Shown in pieces: positions 24,033 to 32,526 of a stretch of 60,494 nucleotides of DNA. The notes under the pieces are model-generated. The model worked only from the letters and a program-made list of their open reading frames with translations. It was not told where the DNA came from and made no database searches. Numbering within the stretch: the stretch's first letter is position 1; each line of letters opens with the position of its first letter. Made by a program: the position numbers and the translations under genes. Source of the stretch: JAEDHM01 sp964368645 (GTDB taxonomy: Bacteria > Bacillota > Clostridia > Christensenellales > CAG-1252); assembly GCA_964368645.1 (NCBI GenBank), contig CAYJBY010000018.1, positions 1 through 60,494 on the forward strand, written 5' to 3'.

Positions 24033-26510
24033 ATGATAATCGCAAAATGTTTCAAAAAACTGATTTCCGCCACTGTCAACAAAATAATGAAAACCGGTTT
24101 GGTGCAGGACACAGGCGGTGAGGCGGCAGGGGAAAAATCGGTTTCTCCCCGATTTGCCGAGTTGGCGAGAGCCGCGGCGGCAGAGGGTACCGTTCTTTTG
24201 AAAAACGACGGCGTTCTTCCCCTTAACCCCGATAACGAGATAGCCGTATTCGGCAGATGCCAAGCGGATTATTTTTACGTCGGATACGGAAGCGGCGGCG
24301 ACGTCAACGCTCCCTACAAGGTCAACCTAATCGACGGCTTGCGCAATTACGGCTTCAAGCTGAACGAGGAGCTGGTGGAGATTTATCGCCGTTGGAGCGG
24401 AAAATTCGCCAACGCCAAGGACGACGGTTGGTGGGGTGCCTGGCCAATGTGCTATCCCGAAATGCCCTTGACCAAGGCTGTAGCCGAAAAAGCGGCGGCA
24501 ACCGCGAAGACCGCCGTAGTGGTAATCGGAAGAGCCGCAGGTGAGGACAGAGAAAACAAGCTGAAACAGGGTAGCTATTACCTGACCGATAAGGAAATCG
24601 CAATGTTGGGCGCAGTGACCTCGGCTTTTGAAAAGACGGTGGTTTTGATGGACTGCGGCAATATAATGGATATGGCTTGGACAGAGGTTTTCGGCGACAA
24701 GCTGTCCGCCGTGGTGTGGTGCTGGCAAGGCGGTATGGAAAGCGGCAACGCCGTGGCAGAGGTGCTTTGCGGAAAAGTGAACCCCTGCGGCAAGCTGACC
24801 TCAACTATCGCAAAAGCCTATGAGGACTACCCCTCCGCGGACTTTTTCGGCGGCACGGAGTTTAACAATTACACCGAGGATATTTACGTAGGCTACAGAT
24901 ATTTCGACACCTTTGCTCCCGACCGCGTGCTGTATCCCTTCGGGTTCGGCTTGTCCTATACCGATTTTGAGGTGACTCCGCTATCCTTTGAGCGCAAGGA
25001 CGGCGGCGTAACGGTTACGGTTAAGGTAACTAATGTCGGCAAATCAGCAGGCAAGGAAGTAGTAGAGCTATACGTTCACGCCCCCTGCGGCAAGCTGGGT
25101 AAGGCTGATAAGGTGTTGGTCGGCTTTGACAAAACGCCGCTGTTAAAAGCAGGCGAAAACGCCCATATTACGATAACCGTATCCGATTATCTGCTTTCGT
25201 CCTTCGATGACTGCGGCAAAACGGGCTATCGCAACGCGTACGTTTTGGAAAAAGGAAAATACGATTTCTTTGTCGGCGGCAATCCCCTTGCCTTGCTTGA
25301 GGCAGGCGGTTTTGAGTTGACCGACACGATTTTGATACAACAGCTTGAGGAGATTTGCGGCGTTAAGGAGCCGTTTGAAAGGCTGACCGCCGCCGAAAAA
25401 TCAGGCAAAACGGTTAAAGCTTTCGAGCCTGTCGCGCTTCGCGCTTACGACCTGAAACAGCGGATTATCGACGCGTTGCCGAGAGAAATCCCCGTAACGG
25501 GCGACAAGGGCATTAAGCTGGCGGACGTTTTGCACGGCACAGCTATGATGGACGATTTTATCGCACAGCTTAACGACGAGGAGTTGGAACGGCTGACTAG
25601 GGGCGCAGGCTATATGAACAGCGAGCTGGGAACCCCCGGCAACGGCGGCGCGTTCGGCGGTGTTTACCAATCCCTGCGAGATAAGGGCGTTCCCCCGATT
25701 ATCACAACTGACGGCCCCAGCGGTATCCGCTTGCGCCGATACTGCTCCCTGCTAGCTTGCGGAACGGCGTTGGCTTGCACGTGGAACAGGGAACTTTTGA
25801 CGGAGCTGGGCGAGTTATTTGCGGAGGAAATGCTGCGGTTCGGCAGTGACGTTATCCTTGGTCCCGGTATGAATATCCACCGCAATCCTCTTTGCGGACG
25901 TAACTTTGAATACTTTTCCGAGGATCCCTTAGTGTCGGGCAGAATTGCCGCGGCGTTGGTGCGCGGTATCCAGTCGAAGGGCGTTTCTGCCTGTATCAAG
26001 CATTTCGCTTGTAACAATCAGGAAACAAGACGTAACAATACCGACTCCCGAGTGTCGCAACGCGCCTTGAGGGAAATCTATTTGAAGGGCTTTGAGCTGT
26101 GCGTTAAGGAAGCCGCTCCGCTTAATATTATGACCAGTTATAACCGCATTAACGGCGTTTGGAGTCACTATAACTACGATTTGGCAGAAACCGCCTTGCG
26201 CAAGGAGTGGGGCTACCGCGGCAATATTATGACCGACTGGTGGATGCGTTCCTCTAATAGCCCGGAGTTCCCGAAATTAAAGGATCACGCGTATCGCGTA
26301 AGAGCAGGAGTGGATTTGATGATGCCGGGCAATACTTCCCACAGCCTTAACGTGTACGTGGACGACGGTACTCTTCGCGCCACCTTGGGCGAAAAGGACG
26401 GCATTACGAGAGGGGAGCTTCAGCGTTGCGCCCGTCACGTACTGGAGAACTGCTTGATTAAGCTTGCCCGTACGGAAAAGACCGCCGCGCCCGACAATCA
26501 AAATCGGTAA
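24033..26510 (+). CDS. GH3 beta-glucosidase with permuted domain order
   Basis: 825 residues with glycoside hydrolase family 3 domains in swapped order. The usual C-terminal alpha/beta sandwich comes first (about 40-330: GTVLLKNDGVLPL, CWQGGMESGNAVAEVL, GYRYFD, YPFGFGLSY), followed by a fibronectin III-like domain (335-430). The TIM-barrel domain (510-815) is last, with TTDGPSGIR, GRNFEYFSEDP, IKHFACNNQE and the nucleophile Asp735 in IMTDWW. This order is known from some clostridial and ruminococcal GH3 enzymes, such as Ruminococcus albus beta-glucosidase. No signal peptide is seen, so it probably splits imported glycosides in the cytoplasm. GGAGG precedes the ATG. Its last codons lie in a repeat. 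Confidence 0.9.
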   Translation: MIIAKCFKKLISATVNKIMKTGLVQDTGGEAAGEKSVSPRFAELARAAAAEGTVLLKNDGVLPLNPDNEIAVFGRCQADYFYVGYGSGGDVNAPYKVNLIDGLRNYGFKLNEELVEIYRRWSGKFANAKDDGWWGAWPMCYPEMPLTKAVAEKAAATAKTAVVVIGRAAGEDRENKLKQGSYYLTDKEIAMLGAVTSAFEKTVVLMDCGNIMDMAWTEVFGDKLSAVVWCWQGGMESGNAVAEVLCGKVNPCGKLTSTIAKAYEDYPSADFFGGTEFNNYTEDIYVGYRYFDTFAPDRVLYPFGFGLSYTDFEVTPLSFERKDGGVTVTVKVTNVGKSAGKEVVELYVHAPCGKLGKADKVLVGFDKTPLLKAGENAHITITVSDYLLSSFDDCGKTGYRNAYVLEKGKYDFFVGGNPLALLEAGGFELTDTILIQQLEEICGVKEPFERLTAAEKSGKTVKAFEPVALRAYDLKQRIIDALPREIPVTGDKGIKLADVLHGTAMMDDFIAQLNDEELERLTRGAGYMNSELGTPGNGGAFGGVYQSLRDKGVPPIITTDGPSGIRLRRYCSLLACGTALACTWNRELLTELGELFAEEMLRFGSDVILGPGMNIHRNPLCGRNFEYFSEDPLVSGRIAAALVRGIQSKGVSACIKHFACNNQETRRNNTDSRVSQRALREIYLKGFELCVKEAAPLNIMTSYNRINGVWSHYNYDLAETALRKEWGYRGNIMTDWWMRSSNSPEFPKLKDHAYRVRAGVDLMMPGNTSHSLNVYVDDGTLRATLGEKDGITRGELQRCARHVLENCLIKLARTEKTAAPDNQNR

Positions 26511-26840
26511 TCCGATACGCAAAGTAGTATCTGCTAACATAATCAAGCAGTTTCTAATCAACGCAAGTAATCCGATACGCAACAACGCCTTAATCTTGGT
26601 AACAAGGGATTAACACTGCTTCGCCTTATGGGATTCTTCGCTACGCTCAGAATGACAAAACCGAGTAAATGAGGATATTAAGCCGAAAAGATACGCACAC
26701 CGCAATCGGTAACCCGATAACAAAAGTAGGAGTTTCTAATTAGAACAAGTGTCCGACAATCAAAATCGGTAATTCGATACGCAAAGTAGTATCTGCTAAC
26801 ATAAGCAAGTAGTTTATAATCAACGCAAGCAATACGCACA
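26490..26840 (+). repeat. direct repeats running from the GH3 stop codon into the spacer
   Basis: About 80 bases from 26493 (including the last codons and stop of the GH3 gene) recur at 26752-26832 with few changes. Shorter copies of CAATCGGTAA-x-CCGA occur near 26702 and 26842. Between them lies GATTCTTCGCTACGCTCAGA at 26632, related to the interspersed repeat at 9110. No gene is seen between 26511 and 27023. Confidence 0.8.
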
Positions 26841-26895
26841 CCGTAATCGGTAATCCGACACTATTCGTTTATCTGTTTGCATTATTTATATGGAT

Positions 26896-26935
26896 AAAAA
26901 AACCGCTCCGCCGAAAGGCAGGAGCGGTTTTTTTT
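26896..26935. terminator. bidirectional terminator between the GH3 and MarR-type genes
   Basis: AAAACCGCTCC and GGAGCGGTTTT pair perfectly around an eleven-base loop, with an A-run before and a T-run after, serving two converging genes. Confidence 0.9.
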
Positions 26936-27023
26936 CCGAGGCTTATTAGCTCACGGTTATATGCGGAATAAAAAACTAACGAGCCGCTCCCCCCAAGAGC
27001 CGCTCTCGGTGCGCTACTGACGT

Positions 27024-27431
27024 TTAGCTGCGCAGGTTACGGAAGAACAGGGCGAGAACGGCGTGAGCGTTCACGATTTGTTCCTCACTCAAGCCCTTGG
27101 TGAGCTTGTTTTCCACGTTAGTCATAAAAATCTGCATCGCGTTATATACGGTGCGTCCCTTTTCACTAATGCAAAAATGTCCGTTTTCGTCCTTCTCGAT
27201 GTACTTCTTTTCCGTCAGCGAATTGACTAGACAGCTTACCTTTTCCACGTCGGTATCGGAAACAGCCGCCAAATCGTTGATGTCGAAAATCCCATCGTTG
27301 GCTTCGATACGAATCATTGCGGCAGCCTCAAAATACGAAAGGTTGAGCCTTCTGTTGATAACCGCTTCATACGCGCCTAAAAGTTTCACGATTCGGTGAA
27401 GCTTATAGCAAATCCCTTTTTCGATATTCAT
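27024..27431 (-). CDS. MarR-like winged-helix regulator
   Basis: 135 residues with a MarR-like arrangement: dimerisation helix at the N-terminus, helix-turn-helix around FDINDLAAVSDTDVEKVSCLVNSL (50-75), wing KKYIEKDENGHFCISEKGRTV and a C-terminal helix. GGGAGGAGG precedes the ATG. The target is unknown; no transporter or efflux gene lies beside it. The strong promoter upstream shows it is expressed alone. Confidence 0.75.
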   Translation of the reverse strand: MNIEKGICYKLHRIVKLLGAYEAVINRRLNLSYFEAAAMIRIEANDGIFDINDLAAVSDTDVEKVSCLVNSLTEKKYIEKDENGHFCISEKGRTVYNAMQIFMTNVENKLTKGLSEEQIVNAHAVLALFFRNLRS

Positions 27432-27466
27432 TTCCTCCTCCCGGAGAACAATACTATTTATCTTTT

Positions 27467-27495
27467 ATTGTAATCTCAATTTTTTGTTATGTCAA
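27467..27495 (-). promoter_or_regulatory. promoter of the MarR-type regulator
   Basis: Minus-strand TTGACA (27495-27490) and TACAAT (27472-27467) are spaced by 17 bases, 36 bases before the start codon. The remainder of 27496-27935 shows no gene. Confidence 0.85.
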
Positions 27496-27935
27496 TGGAC
27501 AATATGGAGATAAATCAAGTCTTAATTGACATTTAATTTTTCTTTTTCGCAGGCTGACCGATTATTTGCCCAACCTCGTATGGGAAAAGCAGTACGTGAT
27601 TGAAGAAACCGCAGGTTTGCGATTTTCTTCATTATATGCGTTTTTTGACGTACGACTTACAAAAAAACGGCGGTTTCGGCTGACGATATAGGATAAAAGG
27701 AGAACAGGGGCAAGGTAAAAAGCGAAAAGCCTTACTGCCTAGGTAAGAAAGCTTAACGTATCTATCGGCTTAGGAAGGCGTTGAGCGGAAGCAAGTACGC
27801 CGTTGAGGAAACTCGCGTGAATTCTGTTAGCCATTAGGCTTGAAAAAGGTGTATCTTAACTATCCCTTGGCGAGATTACCGAGGGAGATGGGGCATACTG
27901 CTGTTCTTCGTAAGGTGGTGTGGTTTTCTCAATAA

Positions 27936-27969
27936 TGAAAACGCCCCCTTGTAACCGAAAGGAGGCGTT
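27936..27969 (-). terminator. terminator after the acetyltransferase remnant
   Basis: AACGCC-x-CCTT pairs with AAGG-x-GGCGTT around a seven-base loop. On the minus strand the stem is followed by TTTTCATT. Confidence 0.65.
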
Positions 27970-28033
27970 AGTTGTTGTTATCCATAGTAACCGAACCGTC
28001 GGCAAAACCTTTTTTCGGCAGATTATTCCGCCG

Positions 28034-28576
28034 TCAGTCTAACAACTCGGAAGGGATTTTCCTGTCCTTAAAGTAGTAGATTCTGTCCTTTTCACCGATT
28101 TCGCGCATAACCTTACAGGGATTGCCCACCGCTACGACGTTAGACGGTACGTCCTTGGTGACTACACTGCCTGCGCCGATTACGGTATTATCCCCGATTG
28201 ATACGCCGGGAACGAGAATCGCGCCTGCTCCTATCCAGCAGTTTCTGCCGATATGCACCGACATATTGTATTGATAGGCTTTTGCTCTCAGCTCGGGGAG
28301 AATGGGGTGTCCTGCCGTGGCAACGCATACGTTAGGGCCGAACATAGTGTTGTCGCCCACGTAAATATCCGTATCGTCAACCATAGTCAAATTGAAGTTT
28401 GCGTAAACGTCCTTGCCGAAATGCACGTGCTTACCTGCCCAGTTAGCGTGAAAGGGCGGCTCTACGTAGCAATTATCGCCGATTTCCGCAAACATCTCCT
28501 TAAGGAGCCTACTGCGTTTTTCCTGCTCGGCGGGGCGGCAGATAGGTTTCGTCAAAATAAAAAACACAGAAATCAC
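28034..28576 (-). pseudogene. 5'-truncated maltose/galactoside O-acetyltransferase (left-handed beta-helix)
   Basis: The open frame holds the hexapeptide-repeat core of a Maa/LacA-type acetyltransferase. EKRSRLLKEMF, VEPPFHANW, FGPNVCVATAGHP with the catalytic His, WIGAGAILVPGVSIGDN and GAGSVVTKDVPSNVVAVGNPCK are all typical of the CoA-dependent sugar acetyltransferases. The family's N-terminal 35-40 residues (Mac domain) are missing. The first ~15 codons of the frame are instead the 3' end of the SLOG gene read in another frame, and no ribosome site precedes the GTG. The joint is near 28525-28535. Probably a remnant; a functional fusion start is less likely. Confidence 0.7.
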
Positions 28577-28967
28577 TGTCGGTTATCATCGCCTGATTAC
28601 GTTCCACATAACTTGCCCTGCCGGAGGTATATTTTGTGGGGTGTTCGTACTCTGCATCATAGTCCTTGATATGCACCGGGCGTTTCAGAATACTGCTCCA
28701 TATCCGTTCTTCCTCGGCTTTGTCCTCTTTCATCGTGGCACATTCGTGGCGGCAGGTGTAGGCAACCCGCTGAATGTTCGGATACTTTTCCTGCAACTCG
28801 GTTACAACATCGTGGCAAATAGAATCAAAGTCGCTCCGGCTACCGAACAGGAAATAAGTTACACCTTCCTCCGTGATAAGTTGCTCGACCATTATCCGTA
28901 TCTTTTCCCTCAGTTCTTCGGCGTCCGGCACATCACGGTGACCGATGAAACACACCTTCTTTTCCAT
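28509..28967 (-). CDS. SLOG/DUF1273-family protein, 3'-truncated
   Basis: 152 residues. VCFIGHRDVPDA at the start, YFLFGSRSDFDSICHDVV and the end SDFCVFYFDETYLPPRR are typical of the SLOG-fold (DUF1273-like) proteins, which resemble nucleotide- or DprA-type Rossmann folds. After PPRR the family continues for roughly 25-40 residues, but here only AGKTQ follows before the stop, because the sequence joins the acetyltransferase remnant. I chose the second ATG (28967), eight bases after GGAGGG. It has a perfect-spacing promoter and may still be expressed. The function of the family is unknown. Confidence 0.75.
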   Translation of the reverse strand: MEKKVCFIGHRDVPDAEELREKIRIMVEQLITEEGVTYFLFGSRSDFDSICHDVVTELQEKYPNIQRVAYTCRHECATMKEDKAEEERIWSSILKRPVHIKDYDAEYEHPTKYTSGRASYVERNQAMITDSDFCVFYFDETYLPPRRAGKTQ

Positions 28968-28998
28968 ACTCATTCCCTCCGTGCTTGATTTTGCATAA

Positions 28999-29027
28999 AG
29001 TATAGCACGAAAAGGTTAGAAAATCAA
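28999..29027 (-). promoter_or_regulatory. promoter of the SLOG gene
   Basis: Minus-strand TTGATT (29027-29022) and TATACT (29004-28999) with 17-base spacing, about 30 bases upstream of the start. The divergent XRE gene could regulate it. Confidence 0.75.
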
Positions 29028-29124
29028 CTCTATATGGCAACATATCTTCCGCATAGTGCGTTTATGAATACATAAAATTCACCTATACTATTAGTGTGTA
29101 AGAAACGCTGACGGAGGTGATTTT

Positions 29125-29448
29125 ATGAAAATGGAAACGATAGGTGCGAATATCCGCAAAGTACGCCGACAAAAGAAAATGCGGCAGGAGGACTTGGCTG
29201 AAAAAGCCGAACTGACACCAAATTATATCGGTGCGATTGAACGAGGCGAAAAGGTGCCGTCACTTGAAGCACTGGTTGCGATTATGAATGCTCTCGGCAC
29301 TTCGGCAAACATCATATTTCAGGATGTGGTGGAAGCAGATTACACGGTGAAAACATCCCTGCTTTCCGATAAAATCGACAAGCTCTCAAAGGAAAACCGT
29401 GAGAACATTTACGCAGTCATCGACACGATGATTTCACGCTTCAAATAA
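29125..29448 (+). CDS. XRE-family helix-turn-helix regulator
   Basis: 107 residues. The Cro/C1-type HTH occupies 5-62 (IGANIRKVRRQKKMRQEDLAEKAELTPNYIGAIERGEKVPS), followed by a short helical tail. GGAGGTG precedes the ATG at 29125. It is divergent from the SLOG gene and probably controls that promoter. It is likely part of an accessory element; codon use (GAA, GAT) fits the surrounding island. Confidence 0.9.
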   Translation: MKMETIGANIRKVRRQKKMRQEDLAEKAELTPNYIGAIERGEKVPSLEALVAIMNALGTSANIIFQDVVEADYTVKTSLLSDKIDKLSKENRENIYAVIDTMISRFK

Positions 29449-29466
29449 TAACCGAATAACCGACCG

Positions 29467-29503
29467 AGCCGGATGAGGATGAAAAACCTTGTCCGGCTTT
29501 TTT
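29467..29503 (+). terminator. terminator of the XRE gene
   Basis: AGCCGGA pairs with TCCGGCT, with AGG/CCT pairing inside the loop, followed by six T. Confidence 0.8.
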
Positions 29504-29663
29504 CTTTTCTGCCGTGAAAGGCAATTCTGCAAGAAAAGTCCAAGTTTTGGTGCAGAAACTCCGCTCTGCAATTGGGATTTTCAACAGAAAAGTGAAGTAT
29601 TTGAAAAAATTCCGAACTATTTGCCGAAATCCGCAAAAACATCTTAAACCCGTGAAGCGCAAA

Positions 29664-29923
29664 AATGCCCGTACATCTTGAAATTTCGGGATTCTTGTGC
29701 TATAATTATTTGTTGTCAAAGAAAGCTTCTCGCTTTCAAAACAATGAAATCTTTTCGCCGAAGTCTCCAATTTAGTCTCCATTAAGCCGATACATCATGG
29801 TAAATTATAATTCAATATGGGAAATGCTAAAAAAGAGATATGACGGAATGGTAAGGTTTAAGGCGTTTTGGGACGAAAATATGAAAGCTCTTTTTGTTTC
29901 CCGACAATGAAGCCCATCGACTG
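29664..29923 (+). repeat. 260-bp promoter-bearing repeat, copy 1
   Basis: Matches 38068-38339 over its whole length with scattered differences. It opens with TTGAAA-N17-TATAAT preceded by TG (an extended -10). Then come CTCCAATTTAGTCTCC, AAGCCGA, GGGAAA, GGACGAAAATAT and CCGACAATGAA. It includes a 37-codon frame (29797-29910) that is not conserved as a frame in the other copy, so RNA or DNA function is more likely than protein. Confidence 0.75.
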
Positions 29924-30281
29924 ACGGGAACTTATGGAACGTTATAAGCTATTATAAATCATTATGGTTCTCACAAACTGACTAAAGTTTTCATTGTCAG
30001 TGGAGAATGAAGATGTAACAAGATATAAAGACTTATGAAAGATACACGAATGCTACGTACAAAATGGTTGCTGATGCAGTAATGCTTTTGGAGAATAATA
30101 GCGGTTGTTTGTGATTCAGTCACAGACATATCGACATTTAAAAGCTATAATATAATCAAAATGGCATTAATGTCTTTTTGGTTTTGCTGAGTAGGCTGGA
30201 TTCGTTAAAAATTGCTGATATTTATGATAACGGTCAAGTGTGCCCGACTTAGGGAAGTCAGGTGAGGAAAGAATTTTTGCT
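29924..30281 (+). other. non-coding stretch upstream of the TPR gene
   Basis: AT-rich; no supported gene. A weak -10 (TATAAT) lies near 30144. Part of the sequence has a short open frame that may be a decayed gene. Confidence 0.4.
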
Positions 30282-31100
30282 ATGAATGATTTTTTATCGA
30301 AAGATGATTATGAAGAACCCCGCTGCCTTTTGAATATGCACCCGGAAGTTACGCCTATTCCGGTCGGACGGATGATAGAAAAACTGGATTCTTATCTCAA
30401 TCAGAATGACTATGACGCGGCAGAAAGACATTTGAAATATTGGCTGACGGAGGCGGATGCCGGTCACGATATGCGCGGAAAGCTCACCGTTCTGAACGAG
30501 CAGATCGGGTTTTATCGAAAGACCGGCAAAGAATCGGAATGCCTCCGTGCTGTATCCGATGCACTTTCGCTTGCGGATTCTATGGACATGGAGCAATCGG
30601 TTACATACGGTACAACGCTCATCAATGCCGCAACGGGATATAAAGCATTTGGGAAAGCGCAAGAAGCTTTACCTCTTTACCGCAAAGCAAAAACGATTTA
30701 CGAATCAGCACTTGATTCAAATGACGGAAGACTCGGCGGACTGTATAACAATATGGCTTTAACGCTTACTGAACTTACAAATTTCCGTGAAGCAGAAGAT
30801 TTGTTCAATAAAGCCATCGAAGTAATGGAAAAGCAGGAAAACGGCGAACTTGAAGTTGCCATTACTTACCTTAACCTTGCCGATCTTATTGTCGCCGAAT
30901 CGGGCTTTGAAACGAGAGAAAAAGACATTGAAGAGTACGTTCGGAAAGCCGAAGAACTGCTGAATACGGAAAGTCTGCCGAGAGACGGGTACTATGCCTT
31001 TGTGTGTGAAAAGTGTGCTCCCGTGTTCGGCTACTATGGTTACTTTCTTACAGAACAGGAACTAAATCGGAGAGCGAGGGAAATCCATGACCGGACTTGA
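30282..31100 (+). CDS. tetratricopeptide-repeat protein
   Basis: 272 residues, mainly helical, with TPR-like pairs: QNDYDAAERHLKYWL, SECLRAVSDALSLAD, GKAQEALPLYRKAKTIYE, GLYNNMALTLTELTNFREAEDLFNKAIEVM and ITYLNLADLI. No catalytic motif is seen. The ATG at 30282 follows GAGGAAAG at some distance; a start 14 codons earlier lacks a ribosome site. It overlaps the next gene by 14 bases, so the two proteins are probably made together and interact. The function is unknown. Confidence 0.78.
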   Translation: MNDFLSKDDYEEPRCLLNMHPEVTPIPVGRMIEKLDSYLNQNDYDAAERHLKYWLTEADAGHDMRGKLTVLNEQIGFYRKTGKESECLRAVSDALSLADSMDMEQSVTYGTTLINAATGYKAFGKAQEALPLYRKAKTIYESALDSNDGRLGGLYNNMALTLTELTNFREAEDLFNKAIEVMEKQENGELEVAITYLNLADLIVAESGFETREKDIEEYVRKAEELLNTESLPRDGYYAFVCEKCAPVFGYYGYFLTEQELNRRAREIHDRT

Positions 31101-32037
31101 AATTGCAAGAGGATATTACGAGGAATTCGGCAAACCGATGCTGGAATCCGATTTTGCCGATATTCTGCCGTTTCTCGCCGTCGGCTTTGCGGGAAGCGGA
31201 TCGGAGCATTACGGATATGACGATGAAATATCCCGAGATCACGACTTTGAACCGGGCTTTTGCATTTTTCTTCCGGGCGAAGATGTCGTTGACCGCAGAC
31301 GCGCCTTTCAGCTCGAACGCGCCTACGCCAAACTTCCAAAAGAATATGCCGGAATCAAGCGACAGAATATTTCCCCCGTCGGCGGAAATCGGAACGGGGT
31401 TATCAGAACGAGTGATTTTTACTTAAAAGCGGTTGGCTCTGAAACCGGTCAACTTGGTTTGGAACAATGGTTACGGCTCCCGGATTACGCATTGGCAGAA
31501 GCCGTCAACGGTGAAGTGTTCTTTGATAATTACGGTGAGTATTCAAAAATCAGAGAAAACTTAATTTGTATGCCGCAGGATATTAGGTTAAAGCGACTTG
31601 CAGGGAATCTTCTCATAATGGCACAGGCGGGACAATATAACTTTGTACGCTGTATGAAACACGGTGAACCGGAAGCGGCACAGCTTGCCTGCGTGGAATT
31701 CGTAAACGCCGCAATGAAAGTCAATTTCCTGCTTCAAGACAGATATATGCCGTATTACAAATGGAGCTTTCGTGCGCTCAGAGAACTTGTCGGTACCGAA
31801 GAAATGTCGGAAAAACTGTCTTTCCTGCTGTTTGGCGATAACCGTGATAATACAGTCGCAGAGCGTAAATACGACACGATTGAGGAAATTGCTTCCGAAA
31901 CGATTACAGAACTTCAGGATAGGCAATTAACAGAGGCAATATGCGGTGATTTGGAAAAACACGCCTATTCTGTCAATGACAAGATAGCAGACAGTACCGT
32001 GCGGAATATGAATATACTGATCGCTGTCGGCGATTAA
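31087..32037 (+). CDS. DUF4037-like protein with nucleotidyltransferase-type motif
   Basis: 316 residues. The segment GSGSEHYGYDDEISRDHD (about 37-54) has the GS-x(n)-D-x-D layout of nucleotidyltransferase folds. It is followed by FEPGFCIFLPGEDV and a helical C-terminal region. I associate this with the DUF4037 family from memory, without a search. It is tightly paired with the TPR gene, a pairing that suggests a regulator/partner relation. The end is 22 bases before the peroxiredoxin gene, so it may be read through into the oxygen-defence genes. Confidence 0.65.
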   Translation: MTGLEIARGYYEEFGKPMLESDFADILPFLAVGFAGSGSEHYGYDDEISRDHDFEPGFCIFLPGEDVVDRRRAFQLERAYAKLPKEYAGIKRQNISPVGGNRNGVIRTSDFYLKAVGSETGQLGLEQWLRLPDYALAEAVNGEVFFDNYGEYSKIRENLICMPQDIRLKRLAGNLLIMAQAGQYNFVRCMKHGEPEAAQLACVEFVNAAMKVNFLLQDRYMPYYKWSFRALRELVGTEEMSEKLSFLLFGDNRDNTVAERKYDTIEEIASETITELQDRQLTEAICGDLEKHAYSVNDKIADSTVRNMNILIAVGD

Positions 32038-32059
32038 ACGCAAAGAAAGGAAATCCATT

Positions 32060-32512
32060 ATGTTAACGGTAGGAACAAAAGCACCGGACTTTACTCTGCC
32101 CGACCAAAACGGAATTATGCACTCGCTTTCCGAATACAGCGGAAAGAAAGTACTGCTTTACTTTTATCCGAAAGATAATACTTCCGGCTGCTCTAAGCAG
32201 GCGGTCTCATATTCGGAAAAGATTGCCGAGTTTGACAAGAAAAACGTCACCGTGGTCGGAATCAGTAAAGATTCGGTTGCCTCTCACAAAAAGTTTGAAT
32301 CGAATTATGATTTGAAATTCACGCTTCTTTCCGATACGGATCGTACAGCCATAGAGGCGTACGATATCTGGAAAGAAAAGAAGCTTTACGGAAAAATATC
32401 AATGGGTGTTGTCAGAACAACCTATTTGATTGACGAAAGCGGAATCATCGTTTTTGCAAACGACAAAGTAAAAGCGGCAGATGATGCTGAAAAAATGCTG
32501 TCACAGCTTTAA
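32060..32512 (+). CDS. peroxiredoxin (BCP/PrxQ type), single Cys
   Basis: 150 residues. APDFTLPDQNG, then FYPKDNTSGCSKQ with the peroxidatic Cys44 (the family usually has TPGCT here), KFTLLSDTD and RTTYLIDESG. It is the only Cys in the protein, so there is no resolving Cys and it must be recycled by an outside thiol, plausibly the thioredoxin encoded at 37723. AAAGGAAA precedes the ATG. First gene of the oxygen and peroxide defence cluster. Confidence 0.9.
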   Translation: MLTVGTKAPDFTLPDQNGIMHSLSEYSGKKVLLYFYPKDNTSGCSKQAVSYSEKIAEFDKKNVTVVGISKDSVASHKKFESNYDLKFTLLSDTDRTAIEAYDIWKEKKLYGKISMGVVRTTYLIDESGIIVFANDKVKAADDAEKMLSQL

Positions 32513-32526
32513 CAGGAGAAATAGAG

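Noticed and set aside
29441..29782. 113-residue minus-strand frame downstream of the XRE gene
   Set aside because: It covers the XRE terminator and part of the promoter repeat; the copy at 38068 does not preserve it.
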